From NCBI GenBank assembly GCA_900772775.1, contig CAAGRW010000135.1, positions 1 through 15,704 of the forward strand: DNA of 15,704 bases. Reading direction: 5' to 3'. Every line of letters starts with the position of its first letter. The first letter of the stretch is position 1. The stretch is from Candidatus Rifleibacteriota bacterium. Its GTDB lineage: Bacteria > Vulcanimicrobiota > Xenobia > Xenobiales > Xenobiaceae. Position numbers and translations under genes: made by a program. Below the pieces are notes generated by a model. The model saw only the letters and a list, made by a program, of their open reading frames with translations. It was not told where the DNA came from and did no database searches. This document shows positions 6,787-15,700 of the stretch, one piece after another.

Positions 6787-8094
6787 TTATGGGGTCTGAG
6801 TGGGCGGGAAACCGCTACGCTTAATATCTAAAGACTGATTGCGGGCACCTCCATGCGCGGTTCCTTTTTGCTCCATACCGCCAGCCAATGCCTTCCAAGA
6901 ATCTCCGGAAGCAGCGGGACGAGCAGCTCCGGTACCGCCACCGAAAGGAGCAGAAGGACGGGCAGCTCCGGCAGGAGCAACAGGACGAGCAGCAGAGGCT
7001 CCAGGTCCCATGCCAAGATTGCTATGTTTGGGTGGCGCAAAACCAGCAGGAGCCGAAGAGGGAGACTTAGGCGGCGCAAAACCTCCACCGGAAGCAGGAG
7101 ACTTGGGAGGTGCAAAGCCCACACCAGCAGAGGGAGACTTGGGCGGTGCAAAGCCCACACCAGCAGAGGGAGACTTGGGCGGTGCAAAGCCTACACCGGC
7201 AGAGGGAGACTTAGGAGGTGCAAAGCCTACACCGGCAGAGGGAGACTTAGGAGGTGCAAAACCTACACCGGCAGCAGGAGACTTGGGAGGTGCAAAACCT
7301 ACACCGGCAGCAGGAGACTTAGGAGGTGCAAAACCTACACCGGCAGCTGGAGACTTAGGAGGTGCAAAACCGATACTCTGTTGTTTTGCAGGAGCTCCAA
7401 AACCTATAGCTCCGGATTGCGCCGGTGGCTTGGGAGGAGTACCAAAACCTATGCCACCACTAGGAGCATGGCCGAACCCTCCAGTTCTTTGTCCAGAGAA
7501 CCCCGCACTAACTGCAATTGTAGCGTTTCCGTCAAAGCTAGGCACTTCCTTATCGCGACGCGTAATACGATCGCTACTATTTTTGACAGGCTCAATATTC
7601 TTATAAGGTTCAAACTTCTTGGCACCTGGGACACCGTCGTTGCTATCTTCTTTTTCAGAAGACTTCGAAGCCGAAGAGGACTCTTTTTCTTCCTCTTTTT
7701 TATTCTCATCTGCAGAACTGGCCTTATTGAGAAGAGCCTTGAACGGATCTTCAGTTTCATCCAAAACAGGAGGCGTAAAGCGAGATTCCTTCTCTACTTT
7801 TTCCTCTTCTTCAGGTTCAGGTTCAGGCAAAACTCCGCCGTTTTGGCGCAACTGAACAGTCACCCATACTTCCCAGCATAGGCAAATTACAAATACAGCC
7901 ACAGCTGCTCCGCAAATAATTTGCAAAGTCAGTAAATGAGAAGCTAGAGTTTGTACAAACCCACCATCACTAGCAGCAGTCTCAGCATCTTGGGCCCACG
8001 CCCAGCAAGATTGGCAGAAAAGTGCCATAGCAGCACCTACAGCAACCACACTTTTGCGTAAAGCAGCCCTATATGGAGCAATGGAGTAATTCAT
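6787..8094 (-). CDS. Signal-peptide, single-TM protein with Glu-rich linker and FAPPK repeat tail
   Basis: This 435-residue protein belongs to no family I recognise. Residues 1-34 look like a signal peptide: basic start, hydrophobic VVAVGAAMAL, cleavage likely after AWA. Residues about 53-80 form a transmembrane helix (LQIICGAAVAVFVICLCWEV). If the signal is cut, the large remainder faces the cytoplasm. It has an acidic/Ser/Lys-rich stretch (about 88-155) and a Gly-rich run (197-240). Ten FAPPK repeats of a 12-residue unit follow (about 241-355), then a Pro/Ala/Gly-rich end. The chosen ATG at 8094 lies 13 bases after the upstream stop, with AGGGA overlapping that TAG. A longer reading frame to 8187 would overlap the upstream gene and bury the signal peptide, so it was not used. 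Role as a membrane tether or scaffold tail is inferred. Confidence 0.8.
   Translation of the reverse strand: MNYSIAPYRAALRKSVVAVGAAMALFCQSCWAWAQDAETAASDGGFVQTLASHLLTLQIICGAAVAVFVICLCWEVWVTVQLRQNGGVLPEPEPEEEEKVEKESRFTPPVLDETEDPFKALLNKASSADENKKEEEKESSSASKSSEKEDSNDGVPGAKKFEPYKNIEPVKNSSDRITRRDKEVPSFDGNATIAVSAGFSGQRTGGFGHAPSGGIGFGTPPKPPAQSGAIGFGAPAKQQSIGFAPPKSPAAGVGFAPPKSPAAGVGFAPPKSPAAGVGFAPPKSPSAGVGFAPPKSPSAGVGFAPPKSPSAGVGFAPPKSPSAGVGFAPPKSPASGGGFAPPKSPSSAPAGFAPPKHSNLGMGPGASAARPVAPAGAARPSAPFGGGTGAARPAASGDSWKALAGGMEQKGTAHGGARNQSLDIKRSGFPPTQTP
7030..7374 (-). repeat. 36-bp tandem array encoding FAPPK units
   Basis: Ten copies of a 36-bp unit encode 12-residue repeats of the form VGFAPPKSPxAG. Copies 1-3 end AAG, copies 4-7 end SAG, and the last three decay (ASG, SSAP, FAPPKH). 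Neighbouring copies share synonymous codon variants (for example aaacctacaccg against aagcccacacca on the plus strand), which points to local duplication. Edge copies are the most diverged. Confidence 0.9.
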
Positions 8095-8107
8095 GAAAAA
8101 ACTATCC

Positions 8108-11100
8108 CTACTCCTCTCCTTCGAAATAGTAGTACCCATCGTCATAGCCATTGCCTTCGCCAGAGACACCGTCACCAACCTTCTCAAACAGTTCGCTCAA
8201 GCGCTCGGAGACATCGCGATATTTAATATCGACAGCATAACATTCCTGGAAAGCTTGAATAGCATCATCATAGCGTCCTTCAGCTTGCAAAATAATGGCC
8301 AGATTATAGCGTAAATCGAGGAGTTCCTCATCACTGAATCCGGGCTGTTCCATAGTCTTTTGCAATTGCTTAATGGCTAAATCACGGTATCCTTTGTCTT
8401 GGAAGGCCATAGCCAAACTGTTGACCGCGATCAAGACTTTAGCCGGATCGGTGATAGCCTTATGGAATTCGTCGATAGCTTCTTCTAAGAATCCTAACTG
8501 GCGGAAGAATTCACCCATCTTAATATGATAAGCGGCATCGTTAGGCTGACAATCCAACGCTTTACCATATTCTTCAGTGATCTGTCCTACCAAACCTTTG
8601 GCAAAGATCTGACGTGCCAAACCGGCTGCTTCTTCCAGCTTGCCATCCAAAGCGTAGATAATAGAAACACGAGAGAGAGATTGTGCTCTATCAGGTTCCA
8701 TTTCCAATACTTCTTTGTAAATGGGACAAGCTTCATCACGATAGCCGCGCTCGAAGAGAATATCAGCAATGCGCTCCACAGTCTCAGGCGAATGGTTGTC
8801 GTAGGCGCGAACTTCTTCGAAGACAGGACGCGCAGCCTCAATGCCACGGTAGTCGATTAACAATCCAGCCATCTTGAAGGCCAACTCGACACCGCGTTTG
8901 GTCATATCATGATTGACAGCTAAATCTACACCACGACGATAGTAAGCAATACCTTGCTCAATGTCGCCAAGTTCCAAATTGGCGTCGGCAATGGTAATAA
9001 CCGTATCGAGAGCTTCGCTCCACTCTTCCAAGCGTTCCATAATCGAAGCTAAACGATCTTTGACAATAAGAGCCAAATCGGTTCGTCCAGCGGAGGCAAA
9101 GCGTTCTTCTAAATCTTTAAGAAGTCCGACGCCTTCAGTCACATTCTTATGGCGGAAGAAACCATCACTCAACTTTACGAAGAGCATATCGGTATATTCA
9201 CGGCGACCACGACGCAAATATTCTTCCAAAGCTTTAAGGTAGTTGGCCTGAGCTTCTTTCCACTCATCAGCTTCGACTTGCTCGTCGCCTACGCGCTCGA
9301 GGTACTCTAAAGCGGCTTCCCACTGCTGGTTGGCATTGAAAGCTTCAGACAGAGTCTTGAGCACTTTAACCACGTTCTCATGATCGGAGCGTCCCTTATA
9401 AGCGGGAATCAACTCCTCAAGCAATTGCTGTCCTTCTTCAAGGTAGCCAGCCTTCAAGAACATGCCACCTAAGCATTGGCTCAACTCGAGATTGAGAGGT
9501 TGCAAGGACTTAACTTCACGTACACACGTTAAAGCTTCCTCAAGCTCTCCTCTGTCGAGGTGAATTCCCAACAGCACACGATAATTTTCTATGGCTTCTT
9601 CTAAGCGCATATTGCGTGCCAACAGCGTAATCAACTGGCGGCGATGCACAATATCTTTGCTGTCTAAATCTAAGATCCGATGTAAAACTTTCTGGGCAAC
9701 CTCATTGAGATTTTGGCGCAAATACTCGCCGGCCAAGAAAGAGAAGTGCTCTAAAGCCTGAGCAGTTTGACCATGTTGGGCCCAAATTTCGCCCAAACGA
9801 TAGCGAGCATTGAGATTGTCCGGATCTATTTCCAACAAACGGGTGTAAATATCTACAGCAGATGTAGCGTTGCCCTCTTTGCGGAAGCGACCAGCCAGAA
9901 CCAACAAGCCTTCACAAGCGCGTTCCAATTTACCTTGAGCAGCCACTTCCTGGCACAAGCGCATTCTGATCTCTACGTCCATTGGATGGTAATCCAACAA
10001 GTTGGAATAAAGACGCTCAGCCTCAAGATGATTGCCCTCGGCAGAAACTGTTTCTGCCAAATTGTAAATTTCCTGACGAGCTTTAGCCATATTGCCGGCC
10101 GTCAAGAACGAATGGACTATACCATCTAAATATTGCTGTTTTTCCGGCATACCATCAGGCAACTTGACGACAAGTTCTCTGAGATTATCAACCAAACCGT
10201 TGATCTCGTATTTTTGCAACAAAATGCGCAAGAAAGAGAGTTTTTCCGGATCGTCGGAATCGAGCAACATAATGTCGCGCTCGGCATCCTCAAAACGATT
10301 ATTGTTAAGATAAGCCTGAATAATGCGACGCATATAGCGAGAGCACACTTCTGTTTTGGGAGGCAAACCAGCTACTTCTTGAGCGGCTTTATCTATATTG
10401 CCATCCTGAAGGTAAGCCTCGATAAGTTGCCCCATAAAGGAATTGCGAGCAGGGTCGCTCTCGTCGAGTTCTTTGATACAATTCATGGCATCATTCAATC
10501 TGCCAGATTGCATCAAACCGGAGATTTGGCGCATAAAGAAATCGTGATAAGACTCATCACCAGGAGGCAACTTAGCCATTTCTGTGGATGCGTCTTCAAA
10601 ACGCCCCATCTCTTGATAAGAGTTTATCAGACGACGCTGGAAAGAGAGCCGCAAAGAATCATCATCTGGCAAGCGATCTATGAGAGCCACGGCACTTTCC
10701 ATGTTGGAAGCGCCCAAGTAAAGCTCCATAAGGCGAGTGACTAACTTGTTGCGCTCTTTGTCGGAGCGAGGCACAAGCGTAACTACGCGATCGGCTTGGG
10801 ACAACTCACCCAAATCGAGGTAACGTTTAAGAAGTTCTTTATGGAAAGATACCAAACGTTCGTCATTTGGATCCAAACCGTTGATATAATTTTCAGCCTC
10901 TTCGGTACGATTTTCTTCTAAGCAACGCTCGATAATTTTATAAGCGAAAGCTTTCTTCTCAAAATCGTCCTCGGGAAGAACGCGAATTTCTTCCATGGCT
11001 TGATCGTAGACGCCTTGCTCAAGGTAGTACTTAATCAAGCGCTTACGTACATCGTAGCGAGCCGGATCGTGCTCCAAGATAGCCCGATAAGCAGCAATAG

Positions 11101-12526
11101 CTTCATCCCAATGGCCTAAAGCAGCATATTCTTCGGCCAAATAGTTCATGGCAATCATATCATCGGAATTGTTATCAACTAAACGAGTCAGTTCATTGAC
11201 AGCTCCGACATGGTTGCCCTGGCTGCGTAAAGATAAAGCGACTTGATAACGCAAATCGGAAGTTTCGGGGAACATTTCTACCAGCTGGTGCTGGAACTCG
11301 ATAGCTTCATCGTCCAAACCATTTTCTTGGTAGAGGCGCACAACTTCCTGATACTCGGAAAGAGCTTCCGTGCCCATATCTTTGCGACGATATTGATCGC
11401 CCAAAAGGTGTCGAGCCTCAATATTGTCCGGCTCGATCTCGATAAGCTTGCGCAAAGTAGCAATAGCCTCATCGACACTACCTTTATCAATGTAGACCTT
11501 AGCTAAATAGAGTTGATTCTCTGCCGCTTGAGCAAACATGCCCTTCTTGAGTAAATTGTCAATTAAACGAACTCTGAGACTAACATTATTTTGATCATTA
11601 TCCAGAGCTTCACCGTAGATAGCAATTAACTTAGTGCGAGCTTCGTCATCGGCAGGATTAAGTTCGATAGTCTTCTCCAAATAGCCCATAACCTTATCAG
11701 AGAAGCCTTCATCTTCACAAATCTGAGCTAAGGTAAAGTAGGCAGCGCAAGCTTTTTCTACATAGCCTTCAGCAGCATAGATGTCACTCAGACGAACCAA
11801 AATATCTTTGTTGCGCGGCTCAAATTGCAAAATGCGCTCGTAAGCTCTTATAGCATCGGCATACTCGCCACGCTGCACAAAAAGCTCACCGGCGTTGCGG
11901 AACCAAACGACGGTATTTTGCGGAGAACGCCCAATGCGTAAAAATACCTCGCCGAGCAATTCATAAGCGCTGGCAGCCTCACTGCTAGCCAAACGGACAA
12001 CTTCTTGGAACTCAGAAATAGCTTCCTTGTTCTTGTTGTCCATCATTAGAGCTCGGCCCATAGCCATGTGGGTGTCCCAACGGCTGGGATCTAAATCCAA
12101 GCTGGGACGCAACCACTTGATGGCCTCCATGTACCGGCCTTCATTAAGGTAAATAGTACCTGTTTTAGCGAAGATTTCAGGTTTTACTTGAGCTACCAGA
12201 TTTTGAATTTCACTGAGCCGATCGCCGCCGATACCTTGACTTTGAGCCATCTTCTCTAAGTTAAGAATGTCTTTGTAGCTATCTATAGCTTTTTCGGCTT
12301 CGCCCTCGGCTGCGAACAACTCAGCCAAGGCCATATCCTGACTGATAATAACTTGGAAATCCAAAGCCTTCTTCGCTGCAGAGAGTACGCTTTCGCGTAT
12401 CTTTACATCATTAGGGTCCTGACTGACCACTTGCTTATATATTTCTCGGGCCTCTTCCCAATTGCCGGCCCCAACGAGTTCATCGGCCTGCTGAATAAGG
12501 GACTCCATATTGCTACGATCTGTCAT
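8108..12526 (-). CDS. Giant all-TPR scaffold protein (1472 residues)
   Basis: Almost the whole protein is TPR-type helical repeats, with units such as NWEEAREIYKQVVSQDPND (22-40), EYADAIRAYERILQFEPRNK (221-240) and HWDEAIAAYRAILEHDP (472-488). Canonical units fill residues 1-516 and about 826-1450; a different sub-array lies at 517-825. The last TPR reads LRYNLAIILQAEGRYDDAI, with YRDV further on, followed by a short acidic, Tyr/Gly-rich tail ending EGEE. No signal peptide, membrane helix or catalytic motif is visible, so it is probably cytosolic and binds partner proteins. The start is set at ATG 12526 because GGAG lies five bases upstream and the TPRs begin at once. Thirty-seven extra codons open upstream to 12637 look non-TPR and lack a ribosome site. 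It sits 13 bases before the membrane-anchored gene, so the two are co-transcribed. Partners are unknown. Confidence 0.85.
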   Translation of the reverse strand: MTDRSNMESLIQQADELVGAGNWEEAREIYKQVVSQDPNDVKIRESVLSAAKKALDFQVIISQDMALAELFAAEGEAEKAIDSYKDILNLEKMAQSQGIGGDRLSEIQNLVAQVKPEIFAKTGTIYLNEGRYMEAIKWLRPSLDLDPSRWDTHMAMGRALMMDNKNKEAISEFQEVVRLASSEAASAYELLGEVFLRIGRSPQNTVVWFRNAGELFVQRGEYADAIRAYERILQFEPRNKDILVRLSDIYAAEGYVEKACAAYFTLAQICEDEGFSDKVMGYLEKTIELNPADDEARTKLIAIYGEALDNDQNNVSLRVRLIDNLLKKGMFAQAAENQLYLAKVYIDKGSVDEAIATLRKLIEIEPDNIEARHLLGDQYRRKDMGTEALSEYQEVVRLYQENGLDDEAIEFQHQLVEMFPETSDLRYQVALSLRSQGNHVGAVNELTRLVDNNSDDMIAMNYLAEEYAALGHWDEAIAAYRAILEHDPARYDVRKRLIKYYLEQGVYDQAMEEIRVLPEDDFEKKAFAYKIIERCLEENRTEEAENYINGLDPNDERLVSFHKELLKRYLDLGELSQADRVVTLVPRSDKERNKLVTRLMELYLGASNMESAVALIDRLPDDDSLRLSFQRRLINSYQEMGRFEDASTEMAKLPPGDESYHDFFMRQISGLMQSGRLNDAMNCIKELDESDPARNSFMGQLIEAYLQDGNIDKAAQEVAGLPPKTEVCSRYMRRIIQAYLNNNRFEDAERDIMLLDSDDPEKLSFLRILLQKYEINGLVDNLRELVVKLPDGMPEKQQYLDGIVHSFLTAGNMAKARQEIYNLAETVSAEGNHLEAERLYSNLLDYHPMDVEIRMRLCQEVAAQGKLERACEGLLVLAGRFRKEGNATSAVDIYTRLLEIDPDNLNARYRLGEIWAQHGQTAQALEHFSFLAGEYLRQNLNEVAQKVLHRILDLDSKDIVHRRQLITLLARNMRLEEAIENYRVLLGIHLDRGELEEALTCVREVKSLQPLNLELSQCLGGMFLKAGYLEEGQQLLEELIPAYKGRSDHENVVKVLKTLSEAFNANQQWEAALEYLERVGDEQVEADEWKEAQANYLKALEEYLRRGRREYTDMLFVKLSDGFFRHKNVTEGVGLLKDLEERFASAGRTDLALIVKDRLASIMERLEEWSEALDTVITIADANLELGDIEQGIAYYRRGVDLAVNHDMTKRGVELAFKMAGLLIDYRGIEAARPVFEEVRAYDNHSPETVERIADILFERGYRDEACPIYKEVLEMEPDRAQSLSRVSIIYALDGKLEEAAGLARQIFAKGLVGQITEEYGKALDCQPNDAAYHIKMGEFFRQLGFLEEAIDEFHKAITDPAKVLIAVNSLAMAFQDKGYRDLAIKQLQKTMEQPGFSDEELLDLRYNLAIILQAEGRYDDAIQAFQECYAVDIKYRDVSERLSELFEKVGDGVSGEGNGYDDGYYYFEGEE
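10061..10978 (-). repeat. Nine divergent 34-residue TPR units inside the giant TPR protein
   Basis: Residues 517-822 form a regular array with unit starts near 517, 551, 584, 619, 653, 687, 721, 755 and 789. The spacing is 34 residues almost throughout. The consensus is L-(P/D)-x-(D/S)-D, then about six residues, F, three residues, LI, two residues, Y, and G-x(2-3)-A about six residues on. It lacks the DP turn and the AL-x3-P close of the flanking TPRs. The repeats are diverged at the DNA level, so this is an old protein-level array rather than a recent expansion. Confidence 0.75.
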
Positions 12527-12652
12527 TTTTTCTCCGATTCCATTGACGCTCCCCATGCCCACAGGCAGAGGATTCTTGAGAAATTTGGCATTCAAGACGC
12601 CCCTATTCTCAAAGGGCTTATCAAAGGCCCCACGCACAGCATCGCTTTACCC

Positions 12653-12675
12653 AAAAAAGCTTTGCCAACTTGGCA
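12653..12675 (-). terminator. Weak possible terminator between the two large TPR genes
   Basis: On the minus strand the palindrome TGCCAAGTTGGCA (12663-12675) is followed by AAGC and six T (12653-12658). The stem is short, the loop is tight, and the U-run is offset by four bases, so it would be inefficient at best. It lies in the 177-base gap (12527-12703) between the two large TPR genes. No convincing promoter was found in that gap, and partial read-through into the operon seems likely. Confidence 0.3.
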
Positions 12676-12703
12676 CAGGGCCTATAAGCGCTTGAGAGTT
12701 TCA

Positions 12704-15700
12704 CTATTTGCGACGGGGAGGAACACCTCTGCCTTTAGAAGCACCTCCACCGGCAGCTATCTTGGCTTGCAAATCTTTAACTCTAGCTTCAACGTCGCGG
12801 TAAGTAACATCGAAGGCCAAAATACTCTTGAATTCGGTCAGAGCCTCTTGGAGGCGGTCAGTTTGGTAGAACAACATAGCCAAGTTGTAACGAAGTTCGA
12901 GATAATCTTGCTCCGCATGTCCTTTGGTATCCAAGCCTAAGCGGAATTGGCGAATAGCCATCTCGCGCATACGAGGCATCTTAATAAAGGACAAACCTAA
13001 CATGTTGCGTGAGCGCAACTCCAAATCTCTATCAACGTGAGTCTTCTGGAATTGCTCAATGGCGTCGCTGATACGGTTGAGATGGTAGCAAAGTTCACCA
13101 TAGCTAAACCTGGTATTTAAATCGGCTCCATCTTGCGAAATTTTGTCCAAGAAAGACTGACAAATATCGTCAATGGCCTTCTTGCCGACTTCTTTGTCAA
13201 CCGACTGAAGCTTCAGCAACACAGACGCAGCCTCTTTAGGTTTGCGCTGATTTACTAACAGCTGAGCATAACGACTCATGGCCGCAGCGTCACCGGGATT
13301 CAATTCGAAAACCTTCTTGTACTCTTGCATAGCTCCACTTACGCTTTGCAATTGCTCGTCGTAAAGTCTAGCTAATCGGCAATGCAATTCGGCACGTTCA
13401 GGGGCTAATTCTATGGCGCGACGCAAGTAGCGAACGGCTTCACGGTACTCGCCCTTGTTTTCGTGAATTTCATCCAAAGTGAGCAATTCACTGAGCATGT
13501 TGTCACGCTGGTCATCCAAAGTATAGAAGGAAAGTAATTTTTCACGTAATTCCACAGATGTAGGATCGGCATCGACCAAACGTCTGTACATTTCAATTGC
13601 CTGAGCATATAAGCGCTCGGACTGGTAACGCTCAGTCAAAGGTTCAGCCTGAATCATGGCCGCAGCCAAATCGCCTTTAGCCAAGTAACAATCTACTAAG
13701 CAACGACGGGCTTCATAATGATTGGGATCCTTCTGAATGATCGCTTCGTAAAGTTCAGCAGCTTCGTCAACTTTGTCTTGCTCTTTATAGAGTCCGGCCA
13801 AGCTGAACTGTTCTGCCATAGCTTTATCGTAGCGTCCCAAGTTCTGATACAAGCTGATTAATAAACGGCGCTCGTCAAAATTATCAGGTTCCAGAGAGAC
13901 CAATTTCTCGCAAATGGCCAGAGCTTCGGTCCACTTTTCTTCCTGAGTGTAACGCTTGGAAAGTATACGGTAGTACACAATGGCTTCAGTGACGTTGTCA
14001 TGATCTTCGTAAACTTTAGCCAAACGCTCTACGAAAGCAGGATCGTCGGAAAGCTCAATCAGCTGTTTGAGAGCAGAAATCGCATTATCTACACTACCCA
14101 ACGAAAGAGCCGTATCCACAAACTGACGTAAGTGGTGAATGGCCAAATCGATCTTATCTTGCGCAATAAAGCGTTCGATTAAGAGGCGACGAGCTTTGAA
14201 ATTCTGCGGATCCAAGCTAAGTATAGTTTGCAATACGTCGATAACGTCGGCATATTGCTCGTTCTTGGTATGAAGCTCAACTAAATCGAAGTAGACGTTG
14301 ACAGCTTCATCAAAATCTTCGTTCCACAGATGAGCACAAGCCAAACGATGGCGCAAAGCCACTGAATCAGGCTTGCGACGTAAGATCTGACGGTATTGGT
14401 TGATAGCATCGTCCATCAAGCTGAAGCGCAAATGGACATCGGCCAAATCCGTACGCAGCACCAAATTCTCGGGAGAATTTTCGATAGCGCGACGATAATC
14501 TCCGATAGCAGTAGTGACATCAGCGCCAACCAACTTCTCACGTAAGCGTTTAGCCTCTTCCAAATACTCGGGAGGAAGCTCAGACTCTACTGACAGTGAG
14601 CACAAACCATCATCAATAGGTTCAACAGCTTCTTCAGTAGGCTCGACCGTAGCAACAGCTTCAGGTTCAACGGCTTCTTCAGTAGACTCGACCGTAGCAA
14701 CAGCTTCAGGTTCAACGGCTTCTTCAGTAGGCTCGACCGTAGCGACAGCTTCAGGTTCAACAGCTTCTTCAGTAGGCTCGACCGTAGCAACAGCTTCAGG
14801 TTCAACAGCTTCTTCAGTAGGCTCGACCGTAGCAACAGCTTCAGGTTCAACGGCTTCTTCAGTAGGCTCGACCGTAGCAACAGCTTCAGGTTCAACAGCT
14901 TCTTCAGTAGGCTCGACCGTAGCGACAGCTTCAGGTTCAGCAGCTTCTTCAGTGGGCTCGACTGTAGCGACAGCTTCAGGCTCAACAGCGTCGGCAACTT
15001 TGGCCAAGCTGACCACAGTGAAAGTTTTAGCCTCTACATGTTGAGCTTGAGCTTCAGGCTCATAGTCGTAGCCACCCATAAGCTGCTCGCCTTCGGGTTG
15101 CTGGGCATCCACAGGCTGAGCTTCGGCTTCAGGCTGCTGGTAATCGTAGCCACCCATAAGCTGTTCGCCTTCGGGCTGAGCACCTACAGGCTGAGCTTCA
15201 GCTTCGGGCTGCTGGTAGTCGTAGCCACCCATAAGCTGTTCGCCTTCGGGATGAGCATCCACAGGCTGAGCTTCGGCTTCGGGCTGCTGGTAGTCGTAGC
15301 CACCCATAAGCTGTTCGCCTTCGGGCTGAGCCTCTACATGTTGAGCTTGAGCTTCAGGCTGCTGGTAGTCGTAGCCACCCATAAGCTGTTCGCCTTCGGG
15401 ATGAGCATCCACAGGCTGAGCTTCGGCTTCAGGCTGCTGGTAATCGTAGCCACCCATAAGCTGTTCGCCTTCGGGCTGAGCATCCACAGGCTGGGCTTGA
15501 GCTTCGGGCTCATAGTCGTAGCCACCCATAAGCTGTTCGCCTTCGGGCTGAGCCTCTACATGTTGAGCTTGAGCTTCAGGCTGCTCATAGTCGTAGCCAC
15601 CCATAAGCTGTTCGCCTTCGGGCTGAGCCTCTACATGTTGAGCTTGAGCTTCAGGCTCATAGTCGTAGCCACCCATAAGCTGCTCGCCTTCGGGTTGCTG

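Noticed and set aside
7030..7374. Regular 36-bp repeats that could be mistaken for a CRISPR array
   Set aside because: The units are directly adjacent without unique spacers, translate in frame as a protein repeat, and no cas gene is present.
6839..7881. Two long plus-strand open frames (255 and 342 codons) opposite the FAPPK repeat gene
   Set aside because: They are mirror readings of the 36-bp repeats, which lack stops on the other strand. They show repetitive GGAKPTPAEGDL or RRCKTYTG translations, no ribosome site, and cross the true coding frame with signal peptide and membrane helix.
8095..8187. 31-codon upstream extension of the anchored FAPPK protein
   Set aside because: It overlaps the end of the giant TPR gene and would place a polar stretch before a clear signal peptide. 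The ATG at 8094 starts the signal peptide.
12527..12637. 37-codon upstream extension of the giant TPR gene
   Set aside because: The extra residues are not TPR-like and have no ribosome site, while the ATG at 12526 has GGAG five bases upstream and leads directly into TPRs.
12353..12940. Plus-strand open frame of 195 codons across the gap between the two large TPR genes
   Set aside because: It spans the 5' end of one TPR gene and the 3' end of the other, has no ribosome site or family resemblance, and both minus-strand genes are certain.
14514..15044. Plus-strand open frame of 176 codons reading SSVGSTVATASGST repeats
   Set aside because: It is the antisense of the 45-bp array of the TPR gene. 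The minus frame continues into a clear TPR domain; the plus frame leads to nothing recognisable.
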